A stretch of 50,024 bases of DNA, taken from contig NZ_JARBEA010000014.1 of NCBI RefSeq assembly GCF_028863945.1, positions 1-50,024 on the forward strand, given 5' to 3'. This DNA comes from Jeotgalibaca caeni. Lineage in GTDB: Bacteria > Bacillota > Bacilli > Lactobacillales > Aerococcaceae. The position numbers were made by a program, and so were the translations under genes. How positions within the stretch are numbered: position 1 is the first letter of the stretch; the number at the start of each line of letters is the position of its first letter. The notes beneath the pieces were generated by a model. It ran no database searches, was not told the DNA's origin, and was given only the letters and a program-made list of their open reading frames with translations. Below are positions 17,532 to 24,482 of the stretch, in pieces.

Positions 17532-17672
17532 AGCGTGCAAGTGGAGCAGAAAAAAAGGCTCACTTGCACGCTTTCGGCTATTTTGGTATGAGTGAGAGTT
17601 TTTTTTGACCTCACTTGCACGTTTTTCGCGATTTTGGTATAAGTGAGGTTATTTTTGAGGCTCACTTGCACG
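17532..17672. repeat. Inverted-repeat array, locus C, three 51-bp units
   Basis: The right arm CTCACTTGCACG occurs at 17559, 17610 and 17661, exactly 51 bp apart. The left-arm AGTG cores occur at 17540, 17591 and 17642, also 51 bp apart. Unit 1 has a full left arm GCGTGCAAGTG; units 2 and 3 keep only GAGTGAG and AAGTGAGG. The period matches locus B, but the arm extension differs (GTGC instead of GGAC). Confidence 0.8.
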
Positions 17673-17702
17673 TTCTCACTTTTTTGCAGAAAAAAAGGGA
17701 GC

Positions 17703-17731
17703 TTGCTCCGCCATTCTTGATGTGATACACT
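17703..17731 (+). promoter_or_regulatory. Promoter of queT
   Basis: TTGCTC (17703-17708), 17 bp, TACACT (17726-17731). It places the transcript start near 17738, a few bases before the riboswitch. Confidence 0.55.
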
Positions 17732-17751
17732 AATCAGGCTGTTAAAAACAG

Positions 17752-17792
17752 CGCGTGGTTCGTCGACCATCCCACGTAAAAAAACTAGGAGG
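17752..17792 (+). ncRNA. PreQ1-I riboswitch
   Basis: The stem CGTGG/CCCACG (17754-17758 and 17771-17776) encloses a TTCGTCGACCAT loop. It is followed by the A-rich tail TAAAAAAACTAGG that folds back in the preQ1-I pseudoknot. The aptamer runs directly into GGAGG, the ribosome binding site of queT, so ligand binding should hide the site and block translation. Size, order of elements and the downstream QueT gene all agree. Confidence 0.85.
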
Positions 17793-17800
17793 AATACAAA

Positions 17801-18289
17801 ATGAATACAAGAAAAATGGTGACTAACACCATCGTGGCAGCCCTGTATGTGGCGATGACAGGGGTTTTTAGTTTTATGTCGTTTGGAGCGGTTCAATTCC
17901 GTGTATCGGAAATGTTGAACCATTTAGTAGGCTATCATCGTTCTTACAAGTATGGTGTGTTAGCCGGCGTTTTTATTTCCAATCTGATTTTTTCAACGCT
18001 TGGCGCGTGGGACTTGGTGTTTGGCTTTGGACAAACATTGGTGGCGTTCCTTATTTTAGAACGATTATTCAAACCAAGCGATTCCGAAATGAAAAAAATG
18101 ATGAAAGTTACCGCAGTATTTGTCAGTACCATGTTCTTCGTAGCCGTTGAGCTGTACTTGGTGCTAGACTTACCGTTTTGGTTCTCTTTCGCAACAGCAG
18201 CATTTGGAGAAGCAGTGGTCTTGCTTGTTTCTGCTCCGTTGATGCAGTACTTAAACAAAATTATTAAATTTACTGAACGAATGCACTAA
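17801..18289 (+). CDS. queT: QueT family queuosine precursor transporter
   Basis: A 162-aa membrane protein with about five hydrophobic helices, starting NTRKMVTNTIVAALYVAMT and containing FGAVQFRVSEMLNHLVGYH, which I recognise from the QueT family of ECF-type substrate-binding (S) subunits. It imports a queuine or preQ1-type precursor for tRNA modification. The upstream preQ1-I riboswitch supports this strongly. It has TAGGAGG at its start and its own terminator, so it is monocistronic. Confidence 0.92.
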   Translation: MNTRKMVTNTIVAALYVAMTGVFSFMSFGAVQFRVSEMLNHLVGYHRSYKYGVLAGVFISNLIFSTLGAWDLVFGFGQTLVAFLILERLFKPSDSEMKKMMKVTAVFVSTMFFVAVELYLVLDLPFWFSFATAAFGEAVVLLVSAPLMQYLNKIIKFTERMH

Positions 18290-18294
18290 TAGAG

Positions 18295-18324
18295 AAAAGG
18301 CTGGAATAAAATTCCGCCTTTTTT
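18295..18324 (+). terminator. Terminator after queT
   Basis: AAAAGGC-GGAAT-AAA-ATTCC-GCCTTTTTT hairpin. Confidence 0.9.
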
Positions 18325-18377
18325 ATTTTGTGTGGTATCCTTAATTTCAATGAAAGAGAAGAACGGAGGAATAAAAA

Positions 18378-19022
18378 ATGGAATTACTAGCTCTTACAGT
18401 AGGCAAGATTGAAGAGAATTGTTATTTCTTAGTCGGTGAGAATCGCGACACGATTATTTTTGATCCAGGTGCGGAACCCGATGAAATAAAAGATGTAATT
18501 GAAGTAAACAACTTGAAACCTTTTGCTATCGTGCTGACCCACGCCCATTATGATCACATTGGAGCAGTTAACGAGATTCGTGCTACATACGGTGTGCCGC
18601 TCTACCAGAGCTCCATCGAAAAAGACTGGCTCGTTGATCCGATGCAGAATGGTTCTGGCAGACATCCAGAAATGGAAGATGTCATCATTGAGAAACCAGC
18701 TGATTTTTACTTAGACACAATGGGAACAAACCAAATTGGCGAGTTTACCTTTGACATGCAACACATCCCAGGACACTCTCCAGGAAGTTTAGTCTTTCTA
18801 TTCAAGGAAAGCGGCTTTGGAATTGTGGGCGATGTTATCTTCCAAGGAAGCGTAGGCCGTACCGATTTCCCTTATGGCAGCCATGAGTCTTTGATGGAGG
18901 GAATCAACAACCACATTTTGCCGCTGCCGGGTGATTTTGTATTATTCCCAGGACATGGCGAACCAACGACGGTTCAACAAGAAAAAGATACCAATCCATT
19001 CTTAAACGGTAGAATGAGATAA
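18378..19022 (+). CDS. MBL-fold metallohydrolase (glyoxalase II-like)
   Basis: A 214-aa metallo-beta-lactamase fold enzyme. The metal-binding motif THAHYDHIG is near residues 54-62, with GHSPGS, the bridging Asp in GDVIFQGSVGRTD, and PGHGEPTT near the end. It resembles the B. subtilis YqgX group, related to hydroxyacylglutathione hydrolases; its physiological thioester substrate is unknown. The CGGAGG ribosome binding site is 8 nt before the ATG. It stands alone between two terminators. Confidence 0.88.
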   Translation: MELLALTVGKIEENCYFLVGENRDTIIFDPGAEPDEIKDVIEVNNLKPFAIVLTHAHYDHIGAVNEIRATYGVPLYQSSIEKDWLVDPMQNGSGRHPEMEDVIIEKPADFYLDTMGTNQIGEFTFDMQHIPGHSPGSLVFLFKESGFGIVGDVIFQGSVGRTDFPYGSHESLMEGINNHILPLPGDFVLFPGHGEPTTVQQEKDTNPFLNGRMR

Positions 19023-19023
19023 A

Positions 19024-19057
19024 ATAAGAGGCTGGACTTTTGTCCCAGCCTCTTATT
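19024..19057. terminator. Bidirectional terminator between convergent genes
   Basis: Near-perfect stem AATAAGAGGCTGG/CCAGCCTCTTATT between the plus-strand MBL gene and the minus-strand CBS gene. AT-rich arms on both sides can serve both directions. Confidence 0.85.
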
Positions 19058-19061
19058 CTTC

Positions 19062-19700
19062 TTATTGATCTTGCAAATTTTCAATTGAAATAACGCGAAA
19101 TTCTTGTTTTTCCAGACCTTGGATAACTTGATCCAATTCAGCCTTGGTCGTGTCAGCCGGTAAGGTTAGAAGTACGCGGCGCAATACATCGTCCCGTGTA
19201 ACATCCAGCGTGATCAAGCTGGCGATGGAGGTAACTTTATTAACGATTTTCGTGATTTGGAATAAGTCACCACGGCGGCTCGGTGCCACAATCGTCAATA
19301 CATAACTCCCTACATCCACACTCCATGATTGTGCCAACATGTTCAACAAGCTACTGTGGGTTAAGATACCGAAGAAGGTCATGTCCTTGTTGAGGACTGC
19401 GATATAAGGAAGCTCCTTGATGGTAAAGAATACTTTGAAGAAAGAGCTGTCGATTGAAATGAATTTTGTTGCGTTTTTCAATAAGTGCGTTACGGGCAAG
19501 TTCATATCTCCGCCATTAGCTTTGTGGCGGTAAATGTGCATTTTATAGACATTTCCCCGAAAGAGTGTGCCTGTTTCATCTAAAATAGGAACACAGCGGA
19601 AGCCTGACTCTTCCAAGATGTCGATTGCCTCTTGTAAGGTGGCAGATTCCTTTACCACCGTTAAGTCTCTCTTTGGGATGGCAAGCGAACGAATAAGCAT
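19062..19700 (-). CDS. cbpA: CBS domain protein, CbpA-like
   Basis: A 212-aa cytoplasmic protein with a pair of CBS domains (about residues 1-130; TLQEAIDILEESGFRCVPILDE and YIAVLNKDMTFFGILTHSSLL) and a C-terminal ACT-like region (YVLTIVAPSRRGDLFQITKIV). CBS pairs followed by an ACT domain describe CbpA, a c-di-AMP-binding protein of Listeria and relatives. The start has TAGGAGG. It is transcribed alone on the minus strand. The family call is good; c-di-AMP binding is inferred by analogy. K+ transporters that c-di-AMP often controls lie later in the window. Confidence 0.75.
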   Translation of the reverse strand: MLIRSLAIPKRDLTVVKESATLQEAIDILEESGFRCVPILDETGTLFRGNVYKMHIYRHKANGGDMNLPVTHLLKNATKFISIDSSFFKVFFTIKELPYIAVLNKDMTFFGILTHSSLLNMLAQSWSVDVGSYVLTIVAPSRRGDLFQITKIVNKVTSIASLITLDVTRDDVLRRVLLTLPADTTKAELDQVIQGLEKQEFRVISIENLQDQ

Positions 19701-19741
19701 AGGTTGTTCCTCCTAATATAAAATAAATATCTTTTAAACAA

Positions 19742-19769
19742 ATGATAACACTAAAATGAGAAAATGCAA
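19742..19769 (-). promoter_or_regulatory. Putative promoter of the CBS gene
   Basis: On the minus strand, TTGCAT (complement of 19764-19769), a 16-bp spacer, TATCAT (complement of 19742-19747), about 45 bp before the start. Confidence 0.4.
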
Positions 19770-19909
19770 TGAAAAAACAAAAAACATGTCTAATGTGAAA
19801 ATAGCGTAACCACAATAACGAGAGCACTTTTCCAGTCAAATAGATTTTCGTAAAATTAAAATCAGATGATAAAAATTCACTAAAAAAAGATAAGGATTTC
19901 TAAAGTATC

Positions 19910-19938
19910 TTGATTTTCTATGAATAATTCACTATCAT
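19910..19938 (+). promoter_or_regulatory. Promoter of the CNNM/CorC gene
   Basis: TTGATT (19910-19915), exactly 17 bp, TATCAT (19933-19938). The rest of the 300-bp divergent gap (19701-20000) is AT-rich with no gene. Confidence 0.6.
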
Positions 19939-20000
19939 ATAAAGTACAATACACATATTGTAACAAAAAATAAATGTTGAAAAAGGAGAAATACTTAATT

Positions 20001-21347
20001 ATGAACCCAGACCCCGAAGGCCAGAGTTTGCTCGTATACCTAATGATTGTCCTCGTATTAACTCTGTTGAATGCTTTTTTTGCTTCTGCTGAATTAGCTT
20101 TTGTATCCATTAACCGTCAGAAAATGGAGACGATGGCCGGCGAAGGTGATAAAAAAGCGAAGAGAGTGTTGAAGTTATTAGAGGAGCCAGATGACTTTTT
20201 AGCAACCATTCAAGTTGCCATCACGTTGGCTGGATTTTTCAATAGTGCTGCGGCTTCTTCAAACTTTGTGCCTTACTTGGAACCGTTACTTGGAAGTATT
20301 GCAGGGTGGGAAACCATCGCAACGCTAATCATCACGGTTATTTTATCTTATGTTACCCTTGTCTTGGGTGAGCTTTATCCGAAGCAAATCGCCTTACAAA
20401 TGCCTGAACAGATTGCTCGCTTGACTTCAGGAACCATTTCAGCTGTAAAAGTAGTCATGAAACCATTTATCTGGTTGCTGTCTGCTTCCACGAATATCTT
20501 GAAAAAAATCTCGCCGATTGATTTTACCAAGCAAGAAGAGAAGGTAACACGGGATGAAATGCGACAAATCTTAGCGCAAAGTTCGGGACAAGGTGCTATC
20601 GATCCTTCTGAATTTAACATGATGGAAGGCGTGCTTTCGTTAGATACACGATTGGCGCGTGAATTGATGGTTCCACGTACGGATACACTAATGATTGATT
20701 TAGAAGATGATTTGAGTGATAACCTAGAATTGGTTCTGGAAAGTCCTTTTTCTCGTATGCCGGTATATGAAGGTGATAAAGACAACATTATCGGTGTGTT
20801 ACATATGAAGAACGTTTTGAAAGCTTCAAAAGAAGTTGGTTTTGAACGCTTAGACTTTAGAAATTTAGTGAATGAGCCATTATTCGTTCCGTCTACGATT
20901 TTTATTGATGATTTACTGGTAGAATTCCGGAAGCAACATACCCACATGGCCATCTTGAAGGATGAGTATGGCGGAGTAGAAGGGATTGTAACACTGGAAG
21001 ACTTGTTGGAAGAAATCGTCGGTGACATTGATGATGAGTACGATGAGATTCAACGTCTCTCTCGGAAACTGGATGACAACAATTATGTGGTCAACGGGAA
21101 GATGAATCTGCAGAAGTTCAACCAATTATTTGATACCGAGTTGGAGTCCAATGAAGTGGATACAATTGGTGGGTATATAATAGAAGAAATCGGTCATTTC
21201 CCAGATGATCATGAGCAAGTTGAAATCAAAATCGACGGGTATTTATTGACTACTACGAATGTGGAGAGCGGCAGAATCCGTTCCATCCACGTTGTGCGTC
21301 AAGAAAATTCGAAGCTAGAATCTTCTGGTAACCAATCAGAAGAATAA
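20001..21347 (+). CDS. CNNM/CorC-HlyC family transport protein
   Basis: A 448-aa membrane protein. An N-terminal CNNM (DUF21) domain with about four hydrophobic segments includes LTLLNAFFASAELAFVSINR. It is followed by a CBS pair (about 205-330, with MVPRTDTLMIDLED and THMAILKDEYGGVEGIVTLEDLL) and a C-terminal CorC/HlyC domain (NYVVNGKMNLQKFNQLF). Relatives such as B. subtilis MpfA export Mg2+; others are annotated as hemolysins. The start is ATG 20001: AAGGAG lies 12 nt upstream, and homologues begin with a short MNxDP stretch, whereas the ATG at 19974 has no site. The N-terminus reads MNPDPEGQ. Confidence 0.88.
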   Translation: MNPDPEGQSLLVYLMIVLVLTLLNAFFASAELAFVSINRQKMETMAGEGDKKAKRVLKLLEEPDDFLATIQVAITLAGFFNSAAASSNFVPYLEPLLGSIAGWETIATLIITVILSYVTLVLGELYPKQIALQMPEQIARLTSGTISAVKVVMKPFIWLLSASTNILKKISPIDFTKQEEKVTRDEMRQILAQSSGQGAIDPSEFNMMEGVLSLDTRLARELMVPRTDTLMIDLEDDLSDNLELVLESPFSRMPVYEGDKDNIIGVLHMKNVLKASKEVGFERLDFRNLVNEPLFVPSTIFIDDLLVEFRKQHTHMAILKDEYGGVEGIVTLEDLLEEIVGDIDDEYDEIQRLSRKLDDNNYVVNGKMNLQKFNQLFDTELESNEVDTIGGYIIEEIGHFPDDHEQVEIKIDGYLLTTTNVESGRIRSIHVVRQENSKLESSGNQSEE

Positions 21348-21353
21348 AGAAAG

Positions 21354-21404
21354 AAATCCAGCCGATGTTGCATAGGAATGTGCACCTTGGTTGGATTTTA
21401 TTTA
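21354..21404 (+). terminator. Terminator after the CNNM gene
   Basis: Long hairpin AAATCCA-CC.../...GG-TGGATTT followed by a T-rich end. It lies just upstream of the next gene's ribosome binding site. Confidence 0.65.
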
Positions 21405-21418
21405 TGGAGGTAAGGATC

Positions 21419-22126
21419 ATGAAAAATGAAATGATGGAGCGGCCAGTTGTACAGAAAGAATTGGTCACATTTATGCGCGAAGGATTAAAAGCATTCGATG
21501 GCAAGCTTGGAGAAGTCGAGGCATATGCAAATGAAAGACGAATTCCCATTATCCCACACGAAACAGCAGTATTTCTTAATTTAATCGTAGGTCAACTAAA
21601 ACCAAAGCAAGTTCTTGAAATCGGAACAGCAATCGGCTTCTCCGCGAGTCTTTTAGCCCAGCATGTTGGTGAAGACGGTCATGTCACAACGATTGACCGT
21701 TTCGACATCATGATTGAGCGGGCAAAGGCGAACTTCAAAAAAATGGGCTTCGAAGACCGCATCACCTTATTGGAAGGAGATGCGGCAGATATTTTGCCAA
21801 CTTTACAAGGACCCTACGACCTCATCTTTATGGATAGCGCGAAGTCCAAGTACTATGAATTCTTCCCGTATTGCATGGATCTATTGAAATTGGGTGGCAT
21901 GCTGATTATTGATGATGTGTTCCAAGGAGGAACGATTCTGCATGACGAGAAGGAAATTCCGAAACGGGTGCGGAAGATCCATCGCCGTCTGAATCTGTTG
22001 CTGGACTTAGTTATGGATCACCCTGCTCTTGAAACTTCCTTAGTGCCGCTAGGGGATGGGTTACTTATGATTGTTAAAAAAGAAGCGTTCGATTTCTTTT
22101 CTATCTTAGAAATTGAAGAAAATTAA
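21419..22126 (+). CDS. trmR: SAM-dependent O-methyltransferase, TrmR-like
   Basis: A 235-aa class I methyltransferase of the O-methyltransferase 3 family. It has the SAM motif VLEIGTAIGFSASLLA near residues 62-77, then TTIDRFDIMIERAKANF, EGDAADILP, the metal-binding FMDSAKSKYY and LIIDDVFQGG. The B. subtilis relative TrmR (YrrM) methylates 5-hydroxyuridine in tRNA to 5-methoxyuridine; the match in length and motifs suggests the same role. The start is ATG 21419 with GGAGGTAAGG upstream; TTG 21365 in frame lacks a site. The call to TrmR rather than a catechol-type enzyme is by family resemblance. Confidence 0.78.
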   Translation: MKNEMMERPVVQKELVTFMREGLKAFDGKLGEVEAYANERRIPIIPHETAVFLNLIVGQLKPKQVLEIGTAIGFSASLLAQHVGEDGHVTTIDRFDIMIERAKANFKKMGFEDRITLLEGDAADILPTLQGPYDLIFMDSAKSKYYEFFPYCMDLLKLGGMLIIDDVFQGGTILHDEKEIPKRVRKIHRRLNLLLDLVMDHPALETSLVPLGDGLLMIVKKEAFDFFSILEIEEN

Positions 22127-22158
22127 GCAAAAATATAGCCAAATCGACCGATTTGCGT

Positions 22159-22204
22159 TACAATAGGCAAAGTAACGAATCATGTAATGTAACTGTAATG
22201 TAAA
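22159..22204 (+). promoter_or_regulatory. WalR box upstream of the L,D-transpeptidase gene
   Basis: TGTAAT (22183-22188), five bases, TGTAAT (22194-22199) is a perfect match to the known WalR consensus TGTWAH-N5-TGTWAH. The same 11-bp repeat continues partly to 22204 (TGTAAA). A candidate -10 element TACAAT (22159-22164) lies upstream, which would put the box just after the transcript start, a position expected for repression. walRK begins only 1.5 kb downstream. Confidence 0.7.
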
Positions 22205-22245
22205 AGTAACAATTCGCAATGAAACATTTAAATGGAGGAATACGT

Positions 22246-23622
22246 TTGAAGAAAAAAACGATTGTCATTGCTAGCATCAGCGCATTTGCTATTATGCTAA
22301 TGGGATATATTAGCGGCGGAATGTATTATCAAGATCATTTCTTGCCGAACACAACAATGGGAACGTTAGATTTGTCAGGAGACACCGTAGCAGAAGCCAA
22401 TCGTAAAATCGCTAAAAATCTTCATGCAAAAAATATTGAGATTGTTGAAAATGGCAACACACTTGCGACTTTTACACCCGCTCAACTAGAAGCCAGTGTA
22501 GATGGAGAGTCTTTCTTAAAAGAAGAGAAAACCAAACAAGGTGGCTGGAAGTGGCCGATTGCCTTCTTCCAAGATTCAGAACTTGCACTTTCCAACGAAG
22601 CAGTCACTTATAATCAAGAAGCACTGCAATCACTCGTTGATTCCTTATCTTTAGAGAGTGGAGAACGAGCCGTACCGCAAAATGCCCAAGTAAAGAGCGA
22701 AGGGGATACCTTTGTAATTGAAAAGGAAGTACTGGGTACAGCAGTGGACCGCGCTAAATTGGAACAAAACCTTGTTGCTTCCATGACAGACGGTAAGAGC
22801 GAAGTGAAAATAGAAGAAGCGTACCAACAACCAACCTTAACTAGTGAGAGCCCTGAATTAAAGACAGCACTTGAGAAATTGAGTGACTTGGCGGATACCG
22901 TCATCACGTATCAAATTTCTGGCGCAGAAGAAGTCGTGCCGAAAGAAAAGATTGTTACTTGGTTGAAAGTAGACGGAGAAGGAAATCCAACGGTTGATCA
23001 AGCAGCGGCCAAAGAATACTTGGATACTTTGCATGACAAATATGCTACTTACGAAAAGACCAGAAGTTTCAAGAGCACCAATCGCGGTACAGTAGAAGTA
23101 CCACCTGGTGAATATGGCTGGTCCATTGCTACCGAAGCAGAATCCGAAAAACTAGTAAATTACTTGTTGGCAGGAGAAGATGTAGACGTTCAACCGACCG
23201 TTCTCGGTTCTGGTTATCACGAAGATGGCACAGATATTGGCGGAACATATATAGAAGTCGACCTGCAAGCACAAACCATGTACTATTACAAAGACGGGAA
23301 GAAAGTGTTCGAAACTCCAATCGTATCAGGTCATCAACAAACCCCAACCCCAATCGGTGTCTTTTATGCTTGGGATAAAGTAGAAGATACAAAATTAGTC
23401 GGCTACAATCCAAGAAGAGAAGCGGACTACGCAACACCAGTTGAATATTGGGTTCCATTAAACTGGGACGGAATTGGTATCCATGATGCGAATTGGCAAG
23501 CTTCCTTTGCGTCTGATCAATGGGTGGCAAATGGTTCAAACGGCTGTATCAACACACCACCTGGAGCTATGGCAGAACTATTCTCCATGTTAGAAGTGGG
23601 TACGCCAGTTGTTTTATTTTAA
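22246..23622 (+). CDS. L,D-transpeptidase with PG-binding domain
   Basis: A 458-aa membrane-anchored peptidoglycan cross-linking enzyme. An N-terminal helix (about residues 5-25) is followed by a peptidoglycan-binding-4-like domain (VDGESFLKEEKTKQGGWKWP, then LESGERAVPQNAQ) and a C-terminal YkuD catalytic domain. In that domain YIEVDLQAQTMYYYKDGKKV starts the fold, with GIHDANWQ (catalytic His) and the nucleophile Cys in GSNGCINTP. It resembles the Enterococcus faecium Ldt-fm type that forms 3-3 cross-links. The start is TTG 22246, because AATGGAGG lies 7 nt upstream; ATG 22219 has no site. A WalR box precedes the gene. Confidence 0.9.
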   Translation: MKKKTIVIASISAFAIMLMGYISGGMYYQDHFLPNTTMGTLDLSGDTVAEANRKIAKNLHAKNIEIVENGNTLATFTPAQLEASVDGESFLKEEKTKQGGWKWPIAFFQDSELALSNEAVTYNQEALQSLVDSLSLESGERAVPQNAQVKSEGDTFVIEKEVLGTAVDRAKLEQNLVASMTDGKSEVKIEEAYQQPTLTSESPELKTALEKLSDLADTVITYQISGAEEVVPKEKIVTWLKVDGEGNPTVDQAAAKEYLDTLHDKYATYEKTRSFKSTNRGTVEVPPGEYGWSIATEAESEKLVNYLLAGEDVDVQPTVLGSGYHEDGTDIGGTYIEVDLQAQTMYYYKDGKKVFETPIVSGHQQTPTPIGVFYAWDKVEDTKLVGYNPRREADYATPVEYWVPLNWDGIGIHDANWQASFASDQWVANGSNGCINTPPGAMAELFSMLEVGTPVVLF

Positions 23623-23631
23623 TAATCGAAA

Positions 23632-23662
23632 AAAGGGGCTGGGATGAAAATCTCAGCTCTTT
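23632..23662 (+). terminator. Terminator after the L,D-transpeptidase gene
   Basis: AAAGGGGCTGGGAT-GAAA-ATCTCAGCTCTTT hairpin. Confidence 0.8.
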
Positions 23663-23692
23663 CAACATAAGGAGACGCTTACAAAAAGTGTT

Positions 23693-23721
23693 TTACACAA
23701 TTTGGTAATTAGCTGTATAAT
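23693..23721 (+). promoter_or_regulatory. Promoter of the wal operon
   Basis: TTACAC (23693-23698), exactly 17 bp, perfect TATAAT (23716-23721), 50 bp before walR. Confidence 0.7.
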
Positions 23722-23771
23722 GAAATAGAATCACAAATAAGGAGAATATCCTTCAAGGAGATAGAAAATCG

Positions 23772-24476
23772 ATGAAAAAAATTCTAGTAGTAGATGACGA
23801 AAAGCCGATTTCAGATATCATCCAATTCAATCTCACTAAGGAAGGTTTCGAAGTGGTAACGGCCTTTGACGGGGAAGAAGCACTCGCACGATTTGAAGAG
23901 ACAAACCCGGACTTGATGTTATTGGATTTAATGTTACCCAAAGTAGACGGTCTAGAAGTTTGTCGACAAATCAGAAAAACAAGTGACATTCCGATTATTA
24001 TGTTGACCGCGAAAGATTCCGAGATTGATAAAGTACTCGGCCTTGAGTTAGGGGCAGATGATTATATCACGAAGCCTTTCTCCAACCGAGAATTGGTGGC
24101 ACGAGTAAAAGCAAACTTACGTCGTATCAGTGCTGTACCTGCAGCTGAACCAAAAGATGCAGTCAACGAGATTCAAGTAGGCGTTTTAACCATTCACGAA
24201 GATGCATATGTCGTGACGAAGCGCGGAGAAGAAATTGAACTGACTCACCGTGAATTTGAGCTGTTGCATTATCTAGCCAAACACTTAAGCCAAGTGATGA
24301 CGCGCGAGCATTTGTTGCAAACCGTGTGGGGATATGATTATTTTGGTGATGTCCGTACCGTTGATGTGACGGTCCGCCGCTTACGGGAGAAGATTGAAGA
24401 TACCCCAAGTCATCCAACCTGGCTCATGACACGTAGAGGAGTAGGCTACTATTTGAAAAACCCTGATCAGGAGTAA
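23772..24476 (+). CDS. walR: Essential cell-wall response regulator WalR (YycF)
   Basis: A 234-aa OmpR/PhoB-type regulator. The receiver domain has VVDDEKP, phospho-acceptor Asp52 in [11 protein letters not shown], and KPFSNREL. The winged helix shows [13 protein letters not shown] and [11 protein letters not shown]. With WalK it controls cell-wall hydrolases and related enzymes through TGTWAH-N5-TGTWAH boxes, one of which lies 1.5 kb upstream. CAAGGAG precedes the ATG. It is the first gene of walRKHI. Confidence 0.96.
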   Translation: MKKILVVDDEKPISDIIQFNLTKEGFEVVTAFDGEEALARFEETNPDLMLLDLMLPKVDGLEVCRQIRKTSDIPIIMLTAKDSEIDKVLGLELGADDYITKPFSNRELVARVKANLRRISAVPAAEPKDAVNEIQVGVLTIHEDAYVVTKRGEEIELTHREFELLHYLAKHLSQVMTREHLLQTVWGYDYFGDVRTVDVTVRRLREKIEDTPSHPTWLMTRRGVGYYLKNPDQE

Positions 24477-24482
24477 TCGTTG

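Noticed and set aside
22139-22245. Possible c-di-AMP or other riboswitch before the L,D-transpeptidase gene
   Set aside because: The stretch is short and shows only TGTAA repeats, explained by a WalR box; no riboswitch motif is visible.
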